Shown: piece by piece, positions 1 to 9,339 of the stretch
Layout: every line of letters starts with the position of its first letter
Numbering within the stretch: the first letter of the stretch is position 1
Assembly (NCBI GenBank): GCA_965653565.1
Contig: CBFHAI010000033.1
Coordinates: forward strand, 1 to 46,191
Origin: JALCLA01 sp965653565
GTDB lineage: Bacteria > Pseudomonadota > Gammaproteobacteria > Xanthomonadales > Xanthomonadaceae
DNA: 46,191 bases
Reading direction: 5' to 3'
Translations under genes and position numbers: made by a program
Notes under the pieces: generated by a model
What the model saw: only the letters and a program-made list of their open reading frames with translations
Database searches by the model: none
Told to the model about the DNA's origin: nothing

Positions 1-646
1 CGCGGCGGAAGGCATGGCCTTCGGCCGTGCCCTGCAGTTCGATGAAGCCGCCGCCGTCGTTCATCACGACATTCATGTCGGTGTCGCAGGCGGAATCTTC
101 AGCGTAGTCCAGGTCCAGCACCGGCAGCCCGCGAAACACGCCGACCGAGACGGCCGCCACCGCGCCGAACACCGGATCCTTTGTGATTTCCTTGCGCCCG
201 CGCAGCCAGCGCACCGCATCCACCAGCGCCACGTAGGCGCCGGTGATCGCCGCCGTGCGCGTGCCGCCGTCGGCCTGCAGCACGTCGCAATCGAGCGTGA
301 TGGTGCGCTCGCCCAGCAGGCTGCGATCGACGCAGGCGCGCAGCGAGCGGCCGATCAGACGCTGGATTTCGAGCGTGCGTCCGCCCTGCTTGCCGCTGGA
401 CGCCTCGCGCATGGTGCGCGTGTGGGTGGCGCGCGGCAGCATGCCGTACTCGGCCGTGACCCAACCCTCGCCCTTGCCGCGCAGAAACGCCGGAACCTTG
501 TTCTCGACGCTCGCCGTGCACAGCACCTGGGTCTCGCCGAAGCTGACCCGCACCGAGCCCTCGGCATGCCGCGTGAAGCCGCGCTCGATGGTGACGGTGC
601 GCAATTGATCCGGCGCGCGGCCACTGGGACGGGAAATGACGGACAT
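1..646 (-). CDS. rph: Ribonuclease PH (3' end outside window)
   Basis: Phosphorolytic 3'-5' exoribonuclease that trims tRNA 3' ends, a hexameric cytoplasmic enzyme. The reverse strand reads without stops from an ATG at 646 to the window edge, giving 215 residues of a family of about 240, so only the C-terminus is missing. Visible family features are an N-terminal RPSGRAPDQLR, the phosphate-binding stretch around residues 84-93 (SGKQGGRTLE), DCDVLQADGGTRTAAI at about 119-134, and the metal-binding CDTDMNVVM at 187-195. It is divergent from yicC with only 66 bp between the two starts, an arrangement also known in Xanthomonas. Identity is secure. Confidence 0.96.
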   Translation of the reverse strand, partial: MSVISRPSGRAPDQLRTVTIERGFTRHAEGSVRVSFGETQVLCTASVENKVPAFLRGKGEGWVTAEYGMLPRATHTRTMREASSGKQGGRTLEIQRLIGRSLRACVDRSLLGERTITLDCDVLQADGGTRTAAITGAYVALVDAVRWLRGRKEITKDPVFGAVAAVSVGVFRGLPVLDLDYAEDSACDTDMNVVMNDGGGFIELQGTAEGHAFRR

Positions 647-655
647 GGGCGCCGT

Positions 656-684
656 TTGGGTTGCGAGGCGTTGCAGTTTACCAT
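656..684 (+). promoter_or_regulatory. Candidate sigma70 promoter for yicC
   Basis: TTGGGT (656-661) and TACCAT (679-684) are separated by exactly 17 bp in the rph/yicC divergent gap, about 29 bp before the yicC ATG. The match is moderate (three to four positions per box), so this is an inference from spacing and location. Confidence 0.35.
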
Positions 685-712
685 TCGCCCTCCCTCCGAA
701 CGGCGCACCGCG

Positions 713-1576
713 ATGATCCGCAGCATGACCGCCTTCGCCTCGGCCGAGCGCGCCACCCCATGGGGCACGCTCGCCTGCGAGGTACGCGCGGTGAATCACC
801 GCTTCCTCGAGCTGGGCGTGCGCGCGCCGGAAGAGTTGCGCGCGTTGGAGCCCGCCGTGCGCGAGCGCGTGTCGGCTCGCGCGCAGCGCGGCAAGATGGA
901 ACTGGGCCTGCGTTTCCGCGGCGAAACCGCGTCGGTCGGCGAACTGCGCATCAATCACGCGCTGCTCGGCCGGCTGTCGGAACTGGCGATCGACTGCGAG
1001 GCGCGCTTCCCGCGCCTGAATGTCGAATTCACCGAACTGATGCGCTTTCCGGGCGTGATGGAACAGTCGGAAATCGATCAGGCCGGCCTGCACGCCGAAG
1101 CGCTCAAGCTGGTCGATGACACGCTCGACGAATTCACCCGCGCGCGCGAACGCGAAGGCGCCAAGCTCGCCGCCGGCATGCGCGACCGACTCGACGGCAT
1201 CGAAGCCATCACCGTGCAGATCAAGCAATGGCTGCCGGAAATCCGCACCGCGCTGCGCGCCCGCCTCGATGCCAAGCTCGCCGAACTCAAACCGGCCCTC
1301 GAGCCCGGCCGGCTGGAGCAGGAACTGGTGCTGTGGCTGCAGAAACTCGATGTCGATGAAGAACTCGACCGGTTGGCGTCGCACGTCGTCGAAGCGCGCC
1401 GCGTGCTGGGTTTGAAGGAGGCCGTCGGCCGCCGGCTCGATTTCCTGATGCAGGAGTTCAACCGCGAGGCCAATACGCTGGGCTCCAAATCGATCGACGC
1501 GCGCACCAGCACCGCGGCGGTGGAGCTCAAGGTGCTGATCGAGCAATTGCGCGAACAGGTACAGAACCTTGAGTGA
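713..1576 (+). CDS. yicC: YicC family endoribonuclease
   Basis: YicC/YloC proteins are conserved stress-linked proteins recently recognised as endoribonucleases. The 287-residue product has the length of E. coli YicC. The start is the ATG at 713 (MIRSMTAFASAER), which begins the conserved family N-terminus; the reading frame stays open upstream, but that region is antisense to rph and does not resemble the family. The YicC-like N-terminal domain covers about 1-155 and the DUF1732 domain the last 80 residues, including FLMQEFNREANTLGSKS near the end. The stop codon overlaps the gmk start, so the two genes are translationally coupled. Confidence 0.93.
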   Translation: MIRSMTAFASAERATPWGTLACEVRAVNHRFLELGVRAPEELRALEPAVRERVSARAQRGKMELGLRFRGETASVGELRINHALLGRLSELAIDCEARFPRLNVEFTELMRFPGVMEQSEIDQAGLHAEALKLVDDTLDEFTRAREREGAKLAAGMRDRLDGIEAITVQIKQWLPEIRTALRARLDAKLAELKPALEPGRLEQELVLWLQKLDVDEELDRLASHVVEARRVLGLKEAVGRRLDFLMQEFNREANTLGSKSIDARTSTAAVELKVLIEQLREQVQNLE

Positions 1577-2207
1577 CGCCCCGGCCGTGAAAGGCACGCT
1601 GTTCATCGTGGCGGCGCCGTCGGGTGCCGGCAAGTCCAGCCTCGTGAACACGGTGCTGGCGAAAGAGCCCGGCATCGTGCTGTCGATCTCGTTCACCTCG
1701 CGCAAGCCGCGTCCCGGCGAACGCCACGCGCAGCACTATCACTTCGTCGACAAGACCGAATTCGAACGCATGATCGCCGCCGGCGATTTCTTCGAACACG
1801 CGCTCGTGCACGGCGACTACAAAGGCACCGCGCGCCAGTCGGTCGAGCCGCAGTTGCAGGCCGGCAAGGACGTGCTGCTGGAAATCGACTGGCAGGGCGC
1901 GCGCCAGGTGCGCGAGAAAATGTGCGACTGCGTCAGCGTGTTCATCCTGCCGCCGTCGCGCGACGCGCTGGAAACCCGCATGCGCAACCGCGGCCAGGAT
2001 TCCGACGCCACCATCGCCCGCCGCCTGGCCGCCGCGCGCGAGGAAATGAGCCACTACGACGAATTCGACTACGTCATCGTCAACGAACATTTCGACGCCG
2101 CCGCCGCCGAACTGCGCGCCATCTTCGTCGCCCACCGCCTGCGCCGCGAAGCCCAGCAACTGCGTCAGCGGGGGTTGATTGCGGAGCTGCTGAAGCCGGA
2201 AGGGTGA
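1569..2207 (+). CDS. gmk: Guanylate kinase
   Basis: Phosphorylates GMP to GDP with ATP in guanine nucleotide biosynthesis. It has 212 residues (family about 205). The P-loop APSGAGKSS lies at about residues 15-23, the GMP-binding SFTSRKPRPGE at about 40-50, then HYHFVDKTEF. The best start is the TTG at 1569, which overlaps the last codons of yicC; a GTG at 1587 just before KGTLFIVAAPSG is an alternative and would leave a shorter N-terminus. Grouping with rpoZ and spoT downstream is the usual proteobacterial order and places GMP supply next to ppGpp metabolism. Confidence 0.96.
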   Translation: MSDAPAVKGTLFIVAAPSGAGKSSLVNTVLAKEPGIVLSISFTSRKPRPGERHAQHYHFVDKTEFERMIAAGDFFEHALVHGDYKGTARQSVEPQLQAGKDVLLEIDWQGARQVREKMCDCVSVFILPPSRDALETRMRNRGQDSDATIARRLAAAREEMSHYDEFDYVIVNEHFDAAAAELRAIFVAHRLRREAQQLRQRGLIAELLKPEG

Positions 2208-2250
2208 GCCGTTAGGGACCGGGCTCGGCCGTGCCGTCGCGGCGGCTTCC

Positions 2251-2279
2251 TTGCCCCAGGGGCCCTTGCAGCCTACAAT
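2251..2279 (+). promoter_or_regulatory. Candidate sigma70 promoter for rpoZ
   Basis: TTGCCC (2251-2256) and TACAAT (2274-2279) with a 17-bp spacer sit 50 bp before the rpoZ ATG. Five of six -10 positions match consensus. It implies a leader of about 43 nt and rpoZ expression partly independent of gmk. Confidence 0.55.
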
Positions 2280-2328
2280 CCGCCCCCCTGCCGACCGGCT
2301 TCCCGTGTCCGGCACTATCGAGGTTTCC

Positions 2329-2625
2329 ATGGCACGCATCACCGTAGAAGACTGCCTGGCGGTCGTCGACAATCGTTTCGAACTCGTGTTGATGGCGTCC
2401 AAGCGCGCCCGTCAGCTGTCCAAGGGCGCCGATTCGGCGATCGACAATGCCGAGCATGGCGACAAGCCCACCGTGCTGGCGCTGCGCGAAATCGCGGCCC
2501 GCAAGGTCGACACGGCGCTGATCGAAGCGGTCGAGAAAGCCGAGCGTGAACGCGCCGAGCGCGAAGCCCTGGAATGGGCCGCGGCCGAAGTGGACGACGA
2601 CCTGTCGAAGGGCGGCGACGACTGA
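2329..2625 (+). CDS. rpoZ: RNA polymerase omega subunit
   Basis: Small RNA polymerase subunit that chaperones beta-prime and forms part of the ppGpp site 1. The product is 98 residues (E. coli 91). The N-terminus MARITVEDCLAVVDNRFELV and the following LMASKRARQL are the signature of the family. The ATG at 2329 is chosen because it begins this signature and follows an AGG-rich stretch; the frame is open upstream only over the promoter region. The C-terminus is acidic and Glu/Ala-rich, as usual. It lies directly before spoT. Confidence 0.96.
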   Translation: MARITVEDCLAVVDNRFELVLMASKRARQLSKGADSAIDNAEHGDKPTVLALREIAARKVDTALIEAVEKAERERAEREALEWAAAEVDDDLSKGGDD

Positions 2626-2632
2626 TTTCCCG

Positions 2633-2652
2633 CGCCGGCGCGACCGCCGGCG
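2633..2652 (+). terminator. GC hairpin after rpoZ
   Basis: Two copies of the 8-mer CGCCGGCG (2633-2640 and 2645-2652) form an 8-bp stem with a CGAC loop, 8 bp after the rpoZ stop. There is no T-tract, so it may be an attenuating or mRNA-stabilising hairpin rather than a full terminator. Confidence 0.35.
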
Positions 2653-2687
2653 TCAGGTGCGCGTTCGGGGCACGGTCATTCGCACCG

Positions 2688-2716
2688 TTGCCCTCGTTGC
2701 ACCTGCTGCGTAGTCT
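2688..2716 (+). promoter_or_regulatory. Candidate promoter for spoT, possibly giving a leaderless mRNA
   Basis: TTGCCC (2688-2693), a 17-bp spacer and TAGTCT (2711-2716). The expected transcription start, about 7 nt after the -10 box, falls on the spoT ATG at 2723. The -10 match is weak (three of six). Confidence 0.3.
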
Positions 2717-2722
2717 GCCTGC

Positions 2723-4879
2723 ATGGCTACGCTTTCTCCGTTGACGGCTCTGGCGCCGGACCCGTGTCCGGACCAGGTCGAACAACTCGCCCAGCGCCTC
2801 AAACCGTATCTGCCGCCCGAGCAGATCGAACGCGTGCGCCTGGCCTATCGCATCGGCGCCGCCGCGCACGAGGGCCAGACCCGCAAGAGCGGCGAGCCCT
2901 ACATTACGCATCCGATCGCGGTGGCCACCTTGCTGGCCGATCTGGGCATGGATGCCGAAACGCTGTGCGCCGCCATCCTGCACGATGCGCTGGAAGACAC
3001 CTCGCTCGAACGCGATGTGATCGAGCGTGAGTTCGGCCACGCCGTGGCCGAGCTCGTCGATGGCGTCACCAAGCTCGACAAGCTGCAGTTCCGCGACCGC
3101 CAGGAAGCCGCCGCCGAGAGCTTCCGCAAGATGCTGCTGGCGATGGCGCGCGATCTGCGCGTGATCCTGATCAAGCTCGCCGACCGCCTGCACAATATGC
3201 GCACGCTCGATGCGATGGCCGATGACGCCCGCCGCCGCATCGCGCGCGAAACGCTAGACATCTACGCGCCGATCGCGCAGCGCCTGGGCATGAACCGCTT
3301 CAAGGCCGAGTTGCAGGATCTCGGCTTCAAGGCCCTGTATCCGTTCCGCCACGCCGTGTTGAAGAAGCGCATCTCGCAGCAACCGGTGCTGCGGCGCGAG
3401 GCGATGGTGAAGATCGAGGCCGCGCTCGCGCAGCGCCTGGCGCACGAGAAAATGCCGCATCGCCTCGTCGGCCGCGTCAAATCGCCTTTCAGTATCTACA
3501 GCAAGATGAAGAGCGAGCACAAAACGCTCGATCAGGTGATGGACGTGTTCGGTTTCCGCGTCGTGGTGCGCAGCGCGATGGAGTGCTATCACGCCCTGGG
3601 CGCGGTGCATTCGCTCTACAAGCCGCTCGACGCGCGGTTCCGCGATTTCATCGCGATCCCGAAAGCCAACGGCTACCAGTCGCTGCACACGGTGTTGTTC
3701 AGCCCGTTCGGTTCGCCGATCGAAGTGCAGATCCGCACCGAGGACATGGACCTGGTGGCCGAGCGCGGCATCGCGGCGCATTGGGTCTACAAAAATTCCG
3801 GTGCGTCGCCGAGCAGCGCGCAGAGCCGCGCGCACACCTGGTTGGCGAACCTGCTCGAATCTCAGCAATTCGCCGGCTCGTCGCTGGAATTCCTCGAGAA
3901 CGTCAAGATTGATCTGTTCCCCGACGAGGTCTATCTGTTCTCGCCGAAGGGCGACATCCTGTCACTGCCGCGCAATTCCACCGTGCTCGATTTCGCCTAC
4001 GCCGTGCACACCGATGTCGGCGATCACGCGGTGGCCGCGCGCGTCGACAAGAAGCTGGTGCCGCTGCGCACCAAACTCGCCAGCGGCCAGACGGTCGAAA
4101 TCATCACCGCGGCGTCGGCGGGGCCGAATCCGAACTGGCTCGAATTCGTCGTGTCGAGCAAGGCACGCACCGCGATCCGCCACTTCCTCAAGCACCTGCA
4201 GCACGAGGACGCGGTCGAACTCGGCCATCGCATGCTCGATCGCGCGCTCGAAGCGATGGACACCTCGCTCGATCGCGTGCCGGCGGCGACACTCGAACAC
4301 TATCTCACCGAACATCGGCTGCGCCGGTTGGAAGACCTGCTGTCGGAGATCGCGCTCGGCAATCGCATGCCGCAGCAGGTGGTGCAGGAACTCACGCAGG
4401 GGCAGGGCGATCCGCTGAATGCCGCGCCGGGCCAGAGCGCCGAAAAAATCCTGATCAGCGGCGCCGAACGCGGCGTGCTGAGCTTCGCCAACTGCTGTCA
4501 TCCGATTCCCGGTGACGAGATCATGGGCTATCTGTCGGCCGGCAAGGGCATCGTGGTGCACCGGCTCGAATGCCCGAACGTCACCGAATACCGCAAGTCG
4601 CCCGAGCGCTGGGTGCCGATCGCCTGGGATCGCAACGTGCAGGGCGACTACAAGGCCGGCCTGCGCGTGGAAGTCGAAAACAAACCCGGCGTGCTGGCGC
4701 AGGTGGCCGCGGCCATCGCGGAAGCCGAATCGAACATCGACAACGTCGAATACCGCGAACGCGATCTGCGCCTGGCCGCGATGCATTTCAGCATCGAGGT
4801 CAAGCATCGCAAGCATCTGGCTGATGTGATTCGGCGGATCCGGCGGCTGGGCGTGGTGAATGGGGTTGCGAGGATTTGA
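2723..4879 (+). CDS. spoT: Bifunctional (p)ppGpp synthetase/hydrolase SpoT
   Basis: Makes and degrades the alarmone (p)ppGpp. The 718-residue protein has the full RelA/SpoT layout: an HD hydrolase domain at about 20-200 (ITHPIAVA, ILHDALEDT, IKLADRLHNM), a synthetase domain at about 230-355 (VFGFRVVV, FRDFIAIPKANGYQSLHT), TGS at about 390-450 (VYLFSPKGDI) and a C-terminal ACT domain at about 640-715. The intact HD motif separates it from RelA, whose hydrolase site is decayed. No Shine-Dalgarno sequence is visible before the ATG. It is followed by a long intergenic hairpin. Confidence 0.95.
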   Translation: MATLSPLTALAPDPCPDQVEQLAQRLKPYLPPEQIERVRLAYRIGAAAHEGQTRKSGEPYITHPIAVATLLADLGMDAETLCAAILHDALEDTSLERDVIEREFGHAVAELVDGVTKLDKLQFRDRQEAAAESFRKMLLAMARDLRVILIKLADRLHNMRTLDAMADDARRRIARETLDIYAPIAQRLGMNRFKAELQDLGFKALYPFRHAVLKKRISQQPVLRREAMVKIEAALAQRLAHEKMPHRLVGRVKSPFSIYSKMKSEHKTLDQVMDVFGFRVVVRSAMECYHALGAVHSLYKPLDARFRDFIAIPKANGYQSLHTVLFSPFGSPIEVQIRTEDMDLVAERGIAAHWVYKNSGASPSSAQSRAHTWLANLLESQQFAGSSLEFLENVKIDLFPDEVYLFSPKGDILSLPRNSTVLDFAYAVHTDVGDHAVAARVDKKLVPLRTKLASGQTVEIITAASAGPNPNWLEFVVSSKARTAIRHFLKHLQHEDAVELGHRMLDRALEAMDTSLDRVPAATLEHYLTEHRLRRLEDLLSEIALGNRMPQQVVQELTQGQGDPLNAAPGQSAEKILISGAERGVLSFANCCHPIPGDEIMGYLSAGKGIVVHRLECPNVTEYRKSPERWVPIAWDRNVQGDYKAGLRVEVENKPGVLAQVAAAIAEAESNIDNVEYRERDLRLAAMHFSIEVKHRKHLADVIRRIRRLGVVNGVARI

Positions 4880-4886
4880 GAAAGAG

Positions 4887-4978
4887 CAGGGATTAGGGGC
4901 GAGTAGTGAGGGCGCGCTGCATGCAGGCCGCCGCGAGCCGACCTACAGCGCGCCCTCACTACTCATCCCTAGCCCCTG
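4887..4978. repeat. Long imperfect palindrome between spoT and ridA
   Basis: Arm 4901-4919 pairs perfectly over 19 bp with 4946-4964, and the stem continues outward with one mismatch, two G-T wobbles and another mismatch to 4887/4978. The loop is 26 nt. It looks like a dispersed palindromic unit of the GGGATTNGGG type known from Xanthomonadales intergenic DNA and could act as a processing or termination signal for spoT. The rest of 4880-5094 holds no gene that I can see. Confidence 0.7.
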
Positions 4979-5094
4979 AGCTATTGGGCTTCACCGCATG
5001 GGAGGCGCCGCAACCCGCGCGCCCTCGCCACTCCCCCCTATCCCCTCGATCGAACCCGCTACACTTCCAGATCCTCCAACTTTCTCCCGCCATC

Positions 5095-5484
5095 ATGCCC
5101 CGCCAACCCGTCCATTCCCTCAGCGCACCGGCTGCGATCGGTCCGTATTCGCAGGCCGTCCGCTGCGGCGACACCGTGTATCTTTCCGGCCAGATTCCGC
5201 TCGATCCGGCGACGATGGAACTGGTCGTCGGCGATATCGACAAGCAGGCGCGCCGCGTGTTCGACAACATGAAGGCGGTGTGCGAGGCCGCCGGCGGATC
5301 GCTGGCACAGGTCGTGCGCGTCGGCATCTATCTCACCGATCTGAACAACTTCGCGGCGGTCAATGCGGTGATGGCGGAGTATTTCGCCAAGCCTTATCCG
5401 GCGCGCTCGACGATCGGCGTGTCGGCGCTGCCGCGCGGCTCGCAGGTCGAAGTCGACGCCATCATGGTGCTCGAAACCGACTGA
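5095..5484 (+). CDS. ridA: RidA family enamine/imine deaminase
   Basis: Hydrolyses reactive 2-aminoacrylate-type enamines and imines formed by PLP enzymes; small cytoplasmic trimer. It has 129 residues, the family norm. Motifs are IGPYSQAV near residue 15, LSGQIPLD, and RSTIGVSALPRGSQVEVD containing the conserved active-site Arg. The start is the ATG at 5095 because the open frame upstream runs through the spoT-ridA palindrome region and is not conserved-looking. Location between spoT and recG is the usual order in Xanthomonadales. Confidence 0.95.
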   Translation: MPRQPVHSLSAPAAIGPYSQAVRCGDTVYLSGQIPLDPATMELVVGDIDKQARRVFDNMKAVCEAAGGSLAQVVRVGIYLTDLNNFAAVNAVMAEYFAKPYPARSTIGVSALPRGSQVEVDAIMVLETD

Positions 5485-5491
5485 GCGTCCG

Positions 5492-7622
<2,131 letters not shown>

Positions 7623-7636
<14 letters not shown>

Positions 7637-8375
7637 TTTCGCGCAGCGCCTGCGGCGCGCGGTGGCGCAGGCCAGCCTCGGCCGTCTCGCGCTGCGGCCG
7701 GCGCGCTGTCCGTTCTGCGGCCCGTCCGTGTTGCTGCGCTGGGCCGATCACGAGCACGCGATCCGCTGCCTGCGCTGCAGCGGAAGCGCCGTGCACCTTT
7801 CGCTGGGGGCGGTACTGCGGCAGCGTCGGCCGACGCTGGCGGGTCTGCGCGTGCTCGAACTTTCCTCGCGCGGTGCGCTGGTGCAGCATCTGCGGCGCAG
7901 CGCGGCGGACGTCGCCTTGTGCGAGTTCTTCGACGGCGTGCCGCCCGGTGAAACGCGCGACGGCGTCCGCTGCGAGGACGTGCAGCGACTCACGTTCGCC
8001 GATGGCAGTTTCGATGTCGTCACGCACACCGATGTTTTCGAACATGTCGAGAACGATGCGGCCGGCTTTCACGAACTGCGCCGCGTGCTCGCGCCGGACG
8101 GCATCACGATCTTCAGCGTGCCGCTGGCGCCCGAAGGCCTGACCCGCGAGCGGGTGCGACGCATCGGCGGCGAACTGCGTTATCTTCTGCCTCCCGAGTA
8201 CCACGACGACCGCTTGCGCGGCCCCGGCGCGGTGCTGAGCTGGCGCGATTACGGCGGCGATATCGTCGCGCGCCTGCTCGCCGCAGGTTTTGCCGGCGCG
8301 CGCATCGAACGCCCGCCGCCGGGCGCGTGGTTCGGCCGCGGTCGCGCGATCGTCGTCGCTACTTGCGCGCCCTGA
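7623..8375 (+). CDS. Class I SAM-dependent methyltransferase with N-terminal zinc-ribbon-like motif
   Basis: A 250-residue protein, substrate unknown. Residues near 29-53 contain CPFC and CLRC separated by 17 residues, a likely zinc ribbon. The rest is a Methyltransf_11-like fold: motif I is degenerate (VLELSSRGALVQHL, without the usual GxGxG), followed by an acidic residue in LCEFFDG, then LTFADGSFDVVTHTDVFEHV and LRRVLAPDGITIFSVP, which are typical motifs. The ATG lies inside the end of recG. The protein could modify a small molecule or a macromolecule; the sequence does not tell which. Confidence 0.75.
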
Positions 8376-8403
8376 TTTTTTCGTTCTTGAGGATTTGCAC
8401 GCT

Positions 8404-9336
8404 GTGAGCAAAACGCGTTTGTTGATCGATACCGACCCCGGCGTGGACGATGCGCTGGCGATTCTGATGGCGTTGCGCCATCCCGCTGCCGAAGTGGTGG
8501 CGCTCACAATCGCGGCGGGCAACGTAGGGCTGAAGCACACCGTCGCGAACGCGCTGAAGCTGTGCGACATCGCCGGTGTCGACGTGCCCGTGTTCGCCGG
8601 CTGCGCCACGCCGCTGGTGCACGAGGCGGACGATGCCGCCTACGTGCACGGCCTCGATGGTTTCGGCGACACCGGCTACACCGCGTCGACACGCAAGGCG
8701 CACGACGAGCATGCGGCGCTCGCGATGCTGCGCCTGTCGCACGAATACGCGGGCCAGCTGACCTTCGTGATGCTCGGGCCGCTGACCAATCTGGCGTTGG
8801 CGTTGCGGCTCGATCCGGCACTGCCGCAGCGCGTGCCGCGTCTGGTCATCATGGGCGGCGCCGTGACGGGGCGCGGCAATACGCGCATCCCGGTGGAATT
8901 CAATATCGGTTTCGATCCGGAAGCCGCGCATATCGTGTTCGCGTCATGGCCGGATTTCGAACTGGTCGATTGGGAAGCGACCGTGCGTCACGGTCTGGCG
9001 CACGTCGCGTTCGACGAATGGGTGACGCGCGCCGATGCGATCGGACGCTTCTACGACGGCATTTCGCGCAAGACGCGCGACTGGTCGGAAGGCCGGCGCG
9101 GCGAGGAGTGGCATTCGGCCGATGGCCTCGCGATGGCGGTCGTGCTCGAACCCGACGGCGTGCGCGAATGGCAGGCGCGGCCGGCGAGCGTGGAGATGGC
9201 CGGCGTCCACACGCGCGGCGCCACCATCGTCGATTGGGACCGCCGCAGCGGCTTGCCCGACAACGCCCGCATCGCATTGAGCTACGACCGCGCGCGTTTC
9301 GAACAGCTCGTCCGCAACGCGCTCGGCGTGAGTTGA
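8404..9336 (+). CDS. Nucleoside hydrolase (IunH/Rih family)
   Basis: Cleaves the N-glycosidic bond of ribonucleosides for base salvage. It has 310 residues, the family size. The Ca-binding IDTDPGVDDALAI motif is at the N-terminus; FVMLGPLTNLALAL, IMGGAV and PVEFNIGFDPEAA follow, with the last supplying ribose-binding residues. The C-terminal Asp motif reads ADGLAMAVVLEP, so the residue before Asp is Ala rather than the His seen in many members. The GTG at 8404 is chosen because a GAGGA sequence lies about 10 nt upstream and the conserved N-terminus starts at once. Substrate preference is not readable. It converges with the mscK-like gene with a 3-bp gap. Confidence 0.9.
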   Translation: MSKTRLLIDTDPGVDDALAILMALRHPAAEVVALTIAAGNVGLKHTVANALKLCDIAGVDVPVFAGCATPLVHEADDAAYVHGLDGFGDTGYTASTRKAHDEHAALAMLRLSHEYAGQLTFVMLGPLTNLALALRLDPALPQRVPRLVIMGGAVTGRGNTRIPVEFNIGFDPEAAHIVFASWPDFELVDWEATVRHGLAHVAFDEWVTRADAIGRFYDGISRKTRDWSEGRRGEEWHSADGLAMAVVLEPDGVREWQARPASVEMAGVHTRGATIVDWDRRSGLPDNARIALSYDRARFEQLVRNALGVS

Positions 9337-9339
9337 GGC

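Noticed and set aside
14..712. N-terminal extension of the yicC frame
   Set aside because: This part is antisense to rph, and the yicC family N-terminus begins at the ATG at 713.
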